Source of the DNA: Zhengitettix transpicula
Lineage: Eukaryota; Arthropoda; Insecta; Orthoptera; Tetrigidae
Reading direction: 5' to 3'
Assembly (NCBI GenBank): GCA_037074705.1
Contig: CM073592.1
Coordinates: 50,390,129-50,454,128 of the forward strand
Length of the DNA stretch: 64,000 nt
A model generated the notes under the pieces. That model saw only the letters and a program-made list of their open reading frames with translations, ran no database searches and was not told the DNA's origin. A program made the translations under genes and the position numbers. Of the stretch, positions 1-12,850 are shown in pieces (the stretch's first letter is position 1; every line of letters starts with the position of its first letter).

Positions 1-1654
1 GCACTGATACAGGTAGGCTTAGGAGATAATTTTAGTTTAGAATAGTTCCAAACCTGTGTGTACAGTGATTAGTTGTGCGAGGTAAATATGTGAACTCTGA
101 ATCTTAAAACCTGATAAATGTGTTTGTACCGTGGGAATGGTAAACAAACCTAAATGTTGGATGCTGTACCGTAATAACTGTGACATAACTTATCTAGGGT
201 AAATCGATAACTTAAGATTTAAATCAGTTAACATGTAACTGATATTACGGAAGGAAATTATATTTTTTAAAAAGAATAATCTGACCGTTCAGAAATAGCA
301 TTAAAATGAAGAAAGGATAAAAAAATAGCCATACACAGCAAATTGTTGGCAATGTCCCGCGTTAGAATAATAAAATATTAGTACAGAAAATAACATGGAG
401 CATCTTACGAAGCCAATACTGAACAAATTGTAATTGGTTATTCTTAAGTTAATAGCATACAGGAATTGTTACTTGCGAGAAGTGTTCACTTAAGACAGAC
501 ACACAGGTCAATTAGAATATTTTATAAGTAACCTCGCAAATTCTATCCATTAAAAAGGGTAACCACATGTGTGTCAATATAATCAACAATTTAGAACGAT
601 TCATAAGGATCAGTGATGCTTTTGAAGATTCCCTCGTTTTTACCAGACTAAGTATTGATTACGAATACCACTTTTTAAGCGTGTACGTGATTAAGAAATA
701 AATATGTAGTTAAATTCTACAAAAAAAAATTGATCCGATGTTCACCTCTACTAGCGCTTCTTTTACATGCAAACAGCAGAACTAGCCTGTTTATATATAT
801 TGTAGTATTCGCTAATTCAAGTACCATTAAATACAACAGTTAGCCTGCGATGATGCGTCAATTTAAATTATTTTAACTTTTAAATGAAAGAATGTTAATA
901 AATAAGATTTTTTTTAGTTAACTAAAGAAACTCAATTTATTAGATGCACAAAGATTTCAAGTAACAAAATTAGTTATTCATTGAATTTTTACCAAATTTA
1001 CCAAATACAATCAAAAATTTTTACTCTCTCTCTCAGGGTCTTTAACTGGACCATTAAATAAATAAGTTATTTTTTTATTTTTTTTTAAGCAATCAAATTA
1101 CTGTGAGGCTATTATTCACTTTAAAGTATTATTTACAATGCCAATACACAATATTTACTATATTAAAAATACTAAATCTGACGATTTTATCTTTAATTAA
1201 AGGTTTGTAATAATAATTTATTGGATATATGGCTTACAGTTTATATGGTACCAGGGCAATTTTAACTCTTTCAGCAACACTTACACACACACTTTCTAAA
1301 AACAGGCCATTCTTTTCACCGACTCTACACTTCACTGTCGGTTTAGCAAGTGTTGGCTATATTTCGAAGACTACTTATTCTGCAATAATGCCAATTTGTG
1401 GTAATTCAACTAATTCCTCCACGTAGACTTTTCACAATTATTTGGCATAAACTAGAACACTCCAAAATCTTTGCGCAGCAATATCCGGGTGAATGCTGTA
1501 CTCTGCTTCTATTCAATAACTTTACTTTTCAATACTTTGACGACGTCTGGTCTCTTTCTATAACGACAGTTTTCTGCCGTCCTCCATGCCGACTGACTTA
1601 TAGGTTCCCTTAGCGCGCTAACCGTCCTACAATGCCTCAGGCCTATTATTGTCC

Positions 1655-1656
<2 letters not shown>
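1..1656. other. AT-rich non-coding DNA
   Basis: No coding, RNA or mobile-element signal that I can support. The stretch is AT-rich with homopolymer A/T runs and a short (TC)n at about 1024-1034. Open frames near 1229-1613 are short and low in complexity and show no family resemblance. Confidence 0.6.

Positions 1657-1690
<34 letters not shown>
1657..1690. repeat. (TA)17 microsatellite
   Basis: Uninterrupted TA dinucleotides read directly from the sequence. Confidence 0.97.
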
Positions 1691-1693
<3 letters not shown>

Positions 1694-1922
1694 AGAAACT
1701 GACCGAAACAGCGCACTGTTTAAAATTCTAGAAACGTGATATTTGGAATAATAAGTAGGGTCCTACCTATTACGATGCACGTAACACCTAAGACAGGCTA
1801 TTTCAAAAATATAATCATGTATGGGGTGATTGGACATTTCAACTTTGGTCTGATTTTAAGATGCCCTCAAGACTCGATCCCCTACGAAGCACCGTAAAAA
1901 GTGTTTTTAGGAGAAAAAATAA

Positions 1923-2250
1923 CTACTTAGCTAAACAGCTCAGTGACTTTTCCGTTTCAGAAGTGACATCACAGCCAAAAACGTCAGTTTCTTCTACCCG
2001 ACCCTGATACATGTTACGCGACGTTTCAGTGACATGCTCAGTCATCATCCAGCTACGTTTCGATTCCGGTGTCGACAATATTGTGTATAGAGAAGCGACG
2101 GATCCTTCCTCTGATTCACGCAACGGTACGTACTCTGTTAGAAGTCCGAGAAATGTTTCTGCAACTACACCGAGAAAGTCTCCTTTAATAGCACGTCGAT
2201 TTTTCCCCATTTCAGCTATCGAAATCTTTGGAAAGTTGACAATCACATAA
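1923..2250 (-). repeat. Probable dispersed-repeat fragment with a hammerhead-like motif
   Basis: A 107-codon minus-strand frame (1923-2246) is open here, but the translation matches no domain I recognise. It is somewhat richer in G+C than its flanks. On the minus strand, 2052-2021 reads CTGGATGA, then a hairpin (TGAC, 7-nt loop, GTCA), then CT and GAAACGT. This is the order of a hammerhead core with an inserted G. From memory, similar sequences, with such a hairpin followed by GAAACGTCG and a short open frame, are abundant in cockroach and termite genomes; I cannot verify that here. I therefore read the frame as part of a repeat, not as a gene. Confidence 0.35.
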
Positions 2251-2792
2251 TGTAGTGTATCGAATAATATAATTATTGTTCATTGCTATACTGGACAAAC
2301 CAAACGTGCTTTAAAAAAACAATACAGAACTTATTCTCAATCATACTTTCCGCTGCCTGCTGAACATTTTTATAATGCTTATATCTTTGGGTTTTCTGTT
2401 ATTTGAGTTCGTTAATTTTGTATCAAGTATTTATGTAAAGCGTTATGTTTCAATATTGATAAACGGCTTATAGTGGGACCTGAAAACTATGAATTGGTTC
2501 AGTGTCATTAATTAAAACACAATTTTACGAACCACTGAACAAAGCAAAGGTACTCTACTAGTTTCAACACAAAAAAATTAAATTTTTTTAGGGAACATGA
2601 GATGAGAGGACATAGATTTACAGGACAAAAATCATAAAGTCAATTTTAGCTTTCCTCGATTACTTACGCTGTCCCAGAGGACGAGTCACGTTATGTGATA
2701 CGGAAAGAACAAGTGTGTTTCATTAAATCTCCCAAGTGAATTAGCGTTCAAACTGGCCCTGAAAGTTCGCATACGATTCCTTCGGGCGAGGC

Positions 2793-2821
2793 GGGGCGGG
2801 GGAGGAGGGGGGAGGTTGGGG
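2793..2821 (+). other. G-rich tract, potential G-quadruplex
   Basis: Four or more runs of at least four G (2793-2796, 2798-2802, about 2807-2812, 2818-2821) are separated by 1-5 nt. This fits the usual quadruplex pattern. It is a GC island in strongly AT-rich surroundings. Confidence 0.6.
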
Positions 2822-4029
2822 TTTGACATTGCCGACAAGTGTTGCCAATTAAAGCCGGTAGGCGCATTACGAGAAACCGAGGTGTCGAGGAATCGTGTTT
2901 AATTTCCTACATGCCCATTAGCAGAGCATTTTTTTTTTGCGTCACTAGAATGTTGTATACAGAATGCGTCTTCTCTCCAAGGACAGTCGATCGAATGTCG
3001 GTAGTACATTTTCTACCGAACAATATATGCGAATGCGACTATGAAGTCATGATCAGGATGCTTCAGTTACTTTGAAAATTTACAATGATTCTATTAAATT
3101 CCAAACAAAGGATTTTATTTTCCCAACGGAGTTACCATTCATTTTAACTATGCACCACTGATCGGTTTTTAAATTCTAATTATATAAATGGAAGTGCTCT
3201 AGTCGGGTTCCCATTTTATAATTCTGCGAGCCTCGCATGTATGTATTACCGCAGATTTTATTGTTCCAGCCGCCCTCCAGAAGTTTGATATTAACAAGCA
3301 GTTAGTCCACTTATTTCACATTCTTACGAAATATATTCCTCCGATAGTATAAATCCCATCACTACGAGAGTTTTGGACAGAACTATTACAGTCATTGTTT
3401 CAGTGAAGAAACTCGGCCGGGAGTGGCGTTGATTCTCATCTTTCAAGACAAGTTAGGACTTCGTTGGAGTAACGTCATTGTCGCGAAACGTTGCTTACTC
3501 TCCTCTACAGCATGAAAGAACACTTCTCCCGCGATAACTTCCAATGATCTCAAAAGTAGGCTTATGAAGGTCTATATGAAGTTTAAAGCTTTTAGAACAA
3601 CCGAAAAGGTGGCGCCTCGGTAAGCTTGCATTTTCCCCGAGGATCAAGATTTTCAAAGAGGCCGAACTTAGCACTACGTTAAAAATACCACCACCACCAC
3701 CCTAAAATCACCGATTGAAATAAAGTAGTAATACTCTTAAAAATAAATAGCTTAAAGAAAACCAAATTATTTATGAAAAATTGAGATTAGACTGAAAATT
3801 TTATGAATATTTTTGTGTCAGTTTAAGTCAATTGAGGAATTTGCCCAAATACAGACAGAATGAAGAGAAAAAAAAATAGAAGTACAAAGTTTCCTCTGTC
3901 ATTAAAGAACTTGTCAGGTGCACCAAATCCTTATGAAATAAAACAAGTAACTCATTGAAAACTTTAACTTTATACCTACTATTATTAGTAGTATTATTAA
4001 CTTATAAATAAACAACAGTCTTTTGAAGT

Positions 4030-4136
4030 CGAAAAAAGATGTTCAATGAAATTTACGCCATGTTTCGTCGCTAACATGCAACCTCTTAAGGTATTATGAC
4101 GTTTTACAAAATTTTGATAGTCGAGATCGTTCTCCG
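4030..4136 (-). repeat. Decayed single arm of the 20.1-kb inverted-repeat family
   Basis: The plus strand here aligns with 20098-20183. It shares a TTCGTCGCTA-like block, an ACCTCTT block and the segment AAATTTTGATAG followed by a CGTTCTCC block. On the minus strand, 4091-4060 gives CTTAAGA, a stem-forming stretch and GAAACAT. This is a hammerhead-like core with a mutated third base. No second arm was found nearby. Confidence 0.55.
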
Positions 4137-5937
4137 CTGTGGCCGAAAAAAATTACTTCAAAAGGCTGTTGTTTATTTATAATTTACCTTAGTCAGAATA
4201 TATATCTTATTAGTATTACTGACATATGAAAAAAAGTTTAAGAATCAGAGCTCGGCACAACGTTCAGAAAAAACTTAAAGACTTTTCGAGAGTAGACTAT
4301 CGAGATACAAACAGCAGTTTTTAGGTAGAGGATTTATTTTACTGTTCGAAATGTATTTTCTACAGTCTTTCACTTTTACGTTCCTTCCAATACAGACAAT
4401 ATAACACACCATTGCATATTGTTTCAACACAAATGTCGAAGAAGTTAAATATTAAAGGACTGGTACAAAAACTTTCTAACCATTAGTTTTTCCTCTCATC
4501 TGATTCATTCATAATTTTTTTAATGCATCAATCTAAAGAACTAATTATCAGTTTCCTAATATCTTCTACCTAAAAAAAATATTAGAGTATAATTATTACT
4601 TTCATAAAGGACATAACATTCCACGATAAACCTGGGTAACAGCATAACTCGTTTTTATATTATACCTATTATCCTAAAAATGTAGGCAAACATCCATATT
4701 TTTGGTTTAAAGGTTTATCTTGGAACACACTTGATGATGTGTGCATGTGCTAAAACTAACTGAAATGTGAATTTATTACACAGAGTTCACGGAAAGTTTT
4801 CAACTGTTACATCGCAAATGATTGAAGATGTTTTAAGACATTATTTGAAGAATTGGAAAAAAATATACTAGAAAATCGGTATTATTGTCAGACTTGAGGG
4901 ACACCCTACACAATGGGCCACATACATGAAAATCGGGTAAAGGAACGTTGAAATTAATTCGTGGAGAAGGCGACTGGACCACGTTCCACCAAGATCTTCC
5001 AATATAATAGAGTGCACTTTTCACGTGGTGTTTTCTCGGTCCGTTCCTTAACATAGTTGGCAGGTCTACCTAGAAATTCTTGGAAGGCCACGTCAACCAC
5101 GTGTTCAAACTAACGAAAGCTCAAGTCCAAGGTTTCAAAATACACTTGGGCAGGTCAGAAATAATTTTTACCCTTTGGATGAAGCGACCGTCTACGCTTG
5201 CACTTTAAATTTATTGCAATAAGCGAATATGAACTAGTCCGATACACACACAAAAAAAAACGAGCATTAAATTACAGTTCCTGCTCGTATTGAACAATAA
5301 TATTTTGCACCAAAAACTCATGAATTTTTTAACCCATTCATTTGGTTAATTTCCTATAAATCTTTCCCAATACAGGGCTTTAGATCCGGAAATTGATTTG
5401 GTATAGGATTCCAAAAGTATTGCCTTACCTGAGTGAATACTTGTGTTTCTGAAATAATATTCAGATCCTGTTTTACGTGTTTAAAATGTTAAATTCAGCA
5501 GTAACAATGGTAACGAAGGACAACCTATTTAATCAGACTGCTTGATTACCGCAGTATTCAAGATGTACTCTTCAAATTTATCTACCGAAATAATTATATT
5601 TTTCTCATCATTCATCTTGATGGTCGGTGAAATAATCAATATGAGCTAGAAGTCGAAATGAGGCGTCGACCGAGACATGTACGTGACTTATTTAAAAACA
5701 AGTCAATGAACCAGTCCAAAAGCGTGGGAAACTTGTCTAGAATTCTCATTAACCGCCAAAATTTTGCTTCGGTACTGAACGAGAAACTGAGAGCCTCGAA
5801 CCAGAGGACGTTAGCTTTAAACCAGAGAGGGAAGCACCTGAAAGTTCAGCTATTACCTCGTGATCAGCAGTTTGTGCACGAAAACGCCTGACCCTCAACA
5901 TAGAGATCCAGTTCCCTTACGAACAACTCTTTCTCTC

Positions 5938-6120
<183 letters not shown>

Positions 6121-9100
6121 TAAGATTACCGAAGTAATGAGGACTTGAGGACCGTTTTGTTAAAGAAAATTTTTGTAAGATTTAATACTTATCAATAAGA
6201 ATATAGCTATTTAAACGTAACATTTAAGATGCCTTGTCAGTTAATTTTCATTCGGTACAACCAAGCTTTAAATCATTTGGTGTCCACTGAACCAGTCTGA
6301 TTTTGAAAATAATTTCAAAATTCGTCAGCGAAACGTACTGAAATATATTGCTCAAGTTATAACTTTAGAATACACTAAAACTGGCTTTGAAAATATTAGC
6401 AGGAATCCTCAGTTAATTATTTCCTTTCAATTACATCGTTAACGCTGTCAAACGTAAATAAAAATATTATTTTCCCCACAAAAATCAAGCATTTTTTTTG
6501 TGAACAAGAAAATATTTTGTGTATTATAAAATTTATAAGGAAAACATTTGTTGACTCAGTCTTGAGCTTAATAGCAGAGCTTGAGCAAGTTTAATTGAAA
6601 CTGATGGAGAAATCCTTTTCAACGCAAAACCATGAAGTATCACTTGTAATATTTCTATACAGCATGTCTCGGCTCCGTTCGGTTTATGTTTATAGCATAT
6701 TGTGTCGGGTTTCTATAGAAAATTCGCTAAGCCTTTGTCTGAAACTGTTGATGAAAACCGAGCATTAATGCAGAATGTAAAACGCCAAAAGGGGGAAATA
6801 ATGTCATAGCAAGACAGACGAGGAGGTGGAGGAGGAGTTTCGTTGTGATGAGGAGAGAGACGCAGGAACAATACCTGCAATTGTAAGAGGCGTTTCCACA
6901 ACAACGAATTAGACAGACTAGTTTTAAACAATAAAACCACTTGTAGGAACCGCCGCCTAAATTTATTTTCAGACTTTTCGGAACAAACTAAAAATAAAAT
7001 TAGACAAAATAAAAATTTTATTTCTCTTTATTAAGACTGTTGCCGAAAAATATTTTTCTTTCAAGATAGATTTAATTTAATATCACGCATGTGCCCAATT
7101 TTTGCAAAAAAAATAGGCTCCAGAAAAAGGATTATCCCACCTGATTGCAAAGTCCACGCTTAATTAAGAAGGAAGTGGCCCTTGCCAGGAGTATAACCCC
7201 AATTACGGAATTAGAGGAAGTAGTAGGGTGGGTTTAACCCAGCCCATCAAGTCTATTGTGTCGACCAATTGGAAAATCGCTGCTACACAACGACATGATA
7301 GCCAAAATTTTCTCGAATTGAGGCCTCGTACAAATCCTTGAAATGTAACTTAAATATTCACTATGGCAAGTAATTTTATAGAAATTTTTTAACTTTATTA
7401 TCTCATATTACACAAGTACATCATTCGTTGTTGCAAATTTTATTTCTAAAACAGTCAAAATCGGTAAGTTTCTGAAATTTAAAACTGTAATTGAACTCTA
7501 CGTTTCTATATTTTTTGATTAAGCTAGTAACTTGAGAAAAATTTTCACCTTACAGGCACAAATTATATTCGTGCCAATAAAATAATTTTCCCCTTCGACG
7601 ATAAACGGATCGCTACAACCAGCTGCGTATGTACAGACACGACGGAACTGATTAGATAAGGCAATCGCTTTCACCAACATTTAGGGTCGTGAAGCGAAAA
7701 ATCTCGACTCGAGACTAGTCGCAACGCGTGCAACACAATTCACGAAAATTGTATGCTCGAACGTGAAGTAAACGTCAGTGAAAGTAGCAAAATCAAATTA
7801 ATGAGTACACGACCCCTTTACAAGCACAAAATAAACATTAAAATACAGTTCTGATAGAATTTAAGAATAATCGTACAAATGATTTACTGCAAATGGAACA
7901 TTGATATATATACATACATTATATATATATATATATATATTACAAATTATATTAATACACGGCTTTACTATATAGGGTATTATATTAATATTTAATATAA
8001 TCTGACTATTTAATAAATAAATGATCAGCCTATATATCAGAAATATATTAATTAAACCAAAATACGATTCAATGTCACAATTTTGACACTTCGGGTAATA
8101 CATCATGTTTAATGTAAGCATATTCATATATATGTTCTATTAGAAGAAATAAAAATTTACAGTCCTGGATTGCGTCCTATGACAGTTTTAGCCGGAAAGA
8201 TTTCGGTCATGACTCTAAATTTATATTTTTTTATAATTTAGCATACATATTAATATGCATATATTCGAATCTGTTTACTACCCGAAGAGGTTCCTAAAAC
8301 ATTGTACTGAAACTAATTTTAGGGTTTAATATTTTTTCTGGCATAGGCTGTCTTACTTTATTATTCGTATTATCAAGAGGAAAGATAAATAAAAATGAAC
8401 ATTCAATTATCAAAAATGTATATAACCATTGTTTAAAACCTTCTTCCCGGAAGATTCTCTGTGATGCAGATACTCTATTCCAATAGTTTATTGACAAATT
8501 TATTTAAAAATGTACCTACGTCAGTGTTTTGTGGCCTAACTTTGGCTTTTAGTTTTTTACAATTCGGCTTTTTTAGCTTACTCGAAAACCAAAGTGAAAC
8601 AGTCCTGGAAATCTCTGAAAACGACGCATGAACAAGATGTCCGCGATGTAGAGATGGAACACAATAGAATCAAATAACTCCAGTAGGGAAGGCTATATAG
8701 TTTGAAAGTACAATCTCGCTCCATTGTGGCCATGGTTTCGTTCCTAAATGTAAAATAATTACTTTATGAAATTTAATTCTATTTTCACTGTACCACATAA
8801 TTACTTTTCAACGACGGTGCCCCCAGAAAACAAAATAAAGTGGAGCTTTAGTTTTCCTTCAAAAGTCCCTATGAACATTAATTTCATTTGTTCGGGCTGT
8901 ATTTTATTCCCCCATTCCCAAGCCCTTAAACACCCGAAACTATAGAAGAAAAATTTTGAAATGTGATGACATAACTAAATTAAAAATAGATGCAAGTTTT
9001 CAACTCTGTGCTTAATTAATGTTGAACTGTAGGATCACAACAAAGTACATATAGGTTTTGTACTTAAGTGGTAACTACTGTAGCATCCATATAACTAACT

Positions 9101-10820
9101 TTACATTAGTGAGAAAAATTCTGATCCGTACATACATAGTAATTAAGTGGGAAAAAAATTGTGGCGCACCTAAAACCACAGAAACGGTTTTCACCGAAGA
9201 TTAAAATTAGCTTCTGTAACTTAATTTAGATGTTAAATATTAACATTACTTATTTTCCTTTCCGTCCATACAATCAGAAATTTGAAGGTGTTTCAAAGCT
9301 GTAATTCGTGGATATCGGTAGCTCTACTTAAGACCCTCCAAAAGTTTTGTAGAGAGCAGAAGAGATTCTTCGATACGACTCAAAAACCCCGTATCCGAAC
9401 AAGGGTTGAGAAACGCCCTCTGCAGATCCGTAAGAGTAGATTTCTTCTCCGACTAGAATGGTTCACTTTACTCAGGAAACTTCCTCAGAGTCTCAGGACG
9501 AGCTGAAACAATTTCCGATACTCCAGTGAAGTGCTGCAGACCACTATATCGATTAACTGACTGAGAACTTCATCTCCCTAAAAGCTTACGACTCATTTAC
9601 GTAAATACGCATTAAACATTAACGCATGTATCGATCATAACAGTGCATTGTGCGGAAACTTTTCTACTCTGTTCCTTCTCTATTCATCAGCAGATTGAAA
9701 ATTGTTCTGATTTTGAAATTTGTTGATAATTTTGTGGAAACTGATTAATTTTTTCTAGCTATTCGTTGAGCACAATAAGATAGGTCGAATTAAATGTTTC
9801 CAGTCTTTTTTGGACATAATAAATACATAAGCACATGTTAAGTAGCCCGTCAATTCTAGCAGATCTCTAGAAAGAAACTAATGATATACTTTCAAACTAG
9901 CAGTCTTTTTAATGTATTTGGTGCTGTATTGCGAGTGCAAATATTGCACATTTTTAAATCATCGCTGAATAAATTCAATATTTTAATATTGAACAATACT
10001 AGAGTTTCAAAACATGAAATAATATAAACAATTATTTTTTTAATCACTTGAAACAAAGCCGAAGAAAAGACAGAGTCAACGTTAATTTAATTAAAACAGA
10101 AGAAACTTTTGTTCGTAATGCTTAGATTTAAAAGACTTCGTACATAATTATGTTGTGACCCAACATTTAAAATTACAAAATGTTATGCAGAGTCCAGCCT
10201 TTGGAGAATTCCGGGCGGCAAATTAAACTTCACATCACCGGGACTGTGGGTGAATTAAAGAAACCCGAAACGTCTAAGGCGACACACGAGAACGTTAGCA
10301 AATACAGCTTTTTCCTAAAACTAACTTCAGAAGTAAATGAGAAGCAATATTGACATTTCCCTCATTTTGCGTGTTGCCTTCCGTTGGGGTTGTTGAAGTA
10401 CCAAGAACACTACGTCACATCTCCATAATGTGAAATACTCGCGGTGATAGAAGCATACGTTATTTAAACTCGCCAACTAGGACAGCAGCTGCTGACATTT
10501 ATCTCATAAGCGTTGATTATCACGTCTTGGGTGTCCAGTGTCATACATAAACTCCCACAACAATTTACATTAAATCTCTCTCCTACCACAACCACAAGAC
10601 CCAAAATTGTAATCTTTAAAGATGTTAAAAATATTAAATACAAGTTTCTATAAACTTATCTGAAAGTTTAAGTGGAAAGACGATGTAAGCATAAAATATT
10701 AGTATCTACAACACTTTCGACTTTATATCACCCGAATCTAAACAAGTAGTAGTGTAACAAAGAAAATCAGATCATTTATCAAAAAAAAAATCCGCTTTAC
10801 ATTGGCAGGATCAAACAAAG
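6121..10820. other. AT-rich non-coding DNA
   Basis: Nothing recognisable as a gene. Present are a (TA)n run at 7920-7940, a hairpin TTTTGAAA/TTTCAAAA at 6301-6320 and a GAAACGT at 10264-10270 that lacks an upstream hammerhead core. The frames at 6713-6940, 7861-8127, 8294-8497 and 9282-9506 have no domains I know. Confidence 0.55.
7920..7940. repeat. (TA)n microsatellite
   Basis: Uninterrupted AT/TA dinucleotides. Confidence 0.95.
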
Positions 10821-11342
10821 TGCCGCCCACCTAGACAAAATAAAATAAATGCCGCCCACCTAGACGAAATAAAATAAATGCCGCCCACCTAGACGAAATA
10901 AAATAAATGCCGCCCACCTAGACGAAATAAAATAAATGCCGCCCACCTAGACGAAATAAAATAAATGCCGCCCACCTAGACGAAATAAAATAAATGCCGC
11001 CCACCTAGACGAAATAAAATAAATGCCGCCCACCTAGACGAAATAAAATAAATGCCGCCCACCTAGACAAAATAAAATAAATGCCGCCCACCTAGACAAA
11101 ATAAAATAAATGCCGCCCACCTAGACAAAATAAAATAAATGCCGCCCACCTAGACAAAATAAAATAAATGCCGCCCACCTAGACAAAATAAAATAAATGC
11201 CGCCCACCTAGACAAAATAAAATAAATGCCGCCCACCTAGACAAAATAAAATAAATGCCGCCCACCTAGACAAAATAAAATAAATGCCGCCCACCTAGAC
11301 AAAATAAAATAAATGCCGCCCACCTAGACAAAATAAAATAAA
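10821..11342. repeat. 29-bp minisatellite, 18 units
   Basis: Eighteen contiguous 29-bp units (18 x 29 = 522 bp). Each begins TGCCGCCCACCTAGAC and ends in an A-rich half with two TAAA blocks. The units differ essentially at one position: unit 1 has GACA, units 2-8 (10850-11052) have GACG and units 9-18 (11053-11342) have GACA. Each unit carries a CCGCCC (GC-box-like) and a CACCTAG block. The block structure indicates amplification in at least two steps. The period is not a multiple of three and no frame stays open. Confidence 0.97.
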
Positions 11343-11470
11343 TGACGCCCAGCTAAGAACAATAAAAAATTGACGCCTATTTAAGGAAAAAAATGACCCC
11401 CATCTAGGCTAAATAAAAACATCCCGCCTACCAACTAGAAATAAACACCTACCTAGGAGAAATAAAATTT
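11343..11470. repeat. Decayed tail of the 29-bp minisatellite
   Basis: At least five diverged, length-variable units follow the clean array. They keep a GACGCC or ACCCCC head, a CTAG-like middle and an AATAAA-type end, and divergence grows away from the array. This is the usual picture of an ageing array edge. Confidence 0.8.
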
Positions 11471-12850
11471 GGGCTATGCATATTAAAAAAGCGTATTGCA
11501 AATTAAGAATCTAGGTATGAAAAAGAAAAAGAAAATTCAGTATAAATACAAATTATGCACCAAATTAAGTAACAAATTAAAAATCGGGAACTCATTTAAC
11601 ATCTAGGTAAGAATAATGGTTAATAGGTTAATGAATAATTTGGAGATAAAATTCGTTTATAAAACCGTGTTTGTCAACAATAAAACTTAAAAACAGAATA
11701 TACAGTAATTTTATTACTTCATTTCAAATCAAATACCCTTTACTAATTCCTACAACTACCTTCAACAATATTTATTGCAATTGATTACTTGGAATACGTC
11801 AAAAACCTAAAATGCGCATCCATTATACTGTGAACATATGAATTAGGCTGTCTGGAATGATGTAGGATCGGTATCTACTCTGGTCGCCATTTTAGAATAA
11901 ACCATCGAAATATGCTACATCTTCACAGCTTTCATTTCAATATGTATGATTAAGTGAAACAGTGTACTCATGGAACCGGCAATTTAGATCAACAAATGAG
12001 ACAAAAACAATCCACTTGGTTGGAAGGAGATAACAGTTTCTGTTTACCCGAGCTAATTATAGCTGTAGGCGTACCGAAGATAAATATTTATACCGGTCTT
12101 GTGTTCGCATTGTAATTCACGGTAAAATGCTGCAGAGAGGTTAGTCTTTCCGCGACCGTGTTTAATTACGACACAAAGGCGCTTTCCTGCGAGTTAGAGC
12201 AGCTGTTGCAGAGTTCAGAGCCGCGGCAGGGCAAACATTGCATTCAACAGAAACAGACCGGCACAAAGATGCTGCACTCACTGAAAAGCCTACTTGATAT
12301 TTTGCAAAACAGAATGCCAGAGTCCGCCACTTAGCGTCGTCGTTATTCAACTGTGAGAGCATCCGAGGAGCTGACCGAGCGAAGAAGGTGGAAGTTATGG
12401 CATGAAAATGTACACATGGCGACGCGAAACACAGGAGGAAAGCTGAATTACACTGCAACGGTATATATAAAGAAACTAAGGAAAAACCGAATAGAGTGGA
12501 ATGGAAGTTATAAAATTACAATACATGGTAATAAGGGGCCGGATTCTTTTTCTGGTAAAATGAAATAAAATTAATTTTTAGTTCATAAGACTTTCAGTTG
12601 AAGATCCGAGAATCATTCATTATGTCCTTAAATACTAGAAAATACTTCTCGAAAAAATAAATACAATGGAAAATATCACAAGTGTTTGGGGATTTTTAAG
12701 TTTCAAACGAAGGTAAAAATTTATGGGCCAGTAATTGTTAAATGCAGTGCAAAACAAAACCTGGGAAACTGTTGGGAAAAATTTAGCGATTGTCCAGCGA
12801 TCTTAATAGGATATCGTTATACAAACTGAAGTAAAATAAATTCAGTCTGT
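11471..12850. other. Non-coding DNA, mildly GC-richer at 12120-12440
   Basis: No supported gene. A 98-codon minus frame (12162-12458) overlaps a plus frame at 12353-12568. Neither shows a known domain or convincing splice sites. Confidence 0.5.

Larger units (their letters stand above)
2251..5920. other. AT-rich non-coding DNA
   Basis: No gene seen. It contains a G-rich tract (2793-2821), a decayed copy of the inverted-repeat family found at 20.1-20.5 kb (4030-4136) and a short match to the end of the A element near 3844-3862. The frames at 2839-3075, 4833-5054 and 5658-5891 have no recognisable domains. Confidence 0.55.

Noticed and set aside
2050..2068. GTTTCGATTCC as a tRNA B box
   Set aside because: No A box, anticodon arm or acceptor stem can be drawn around it, and it lies in the hammerhead-like repeat segment.
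9640..9695. Minus-strand CTGATGA followed by GAAAAG as a hammerhead-like core
   Set aside because: The second box is GAAAAG rather than GAAAC and the spacer does not form a convincing helix.
10259..10275. ACCCGAAACGTC as another hammerhead-like core
   Set aside because: The upstream CTGANGA box is missing (CTGTGGG only), so the match rests on one short string.
10821..11342. Regularly spaced repeats that might be read as a CRISPR array
   Set aside because: The units are contiguous with no unique spacers, and the whole unit including the A-rich half repeats. It is a minisatellite in a eukaryotic context.
12162..12458. 98-codon minus-strand frame, Cys- and Ala-rich
   Set aside because: No domain, signal peptide or splice context that I can support; it overlaps an opposing frame in a GC-richer patch, so it is probably chance.
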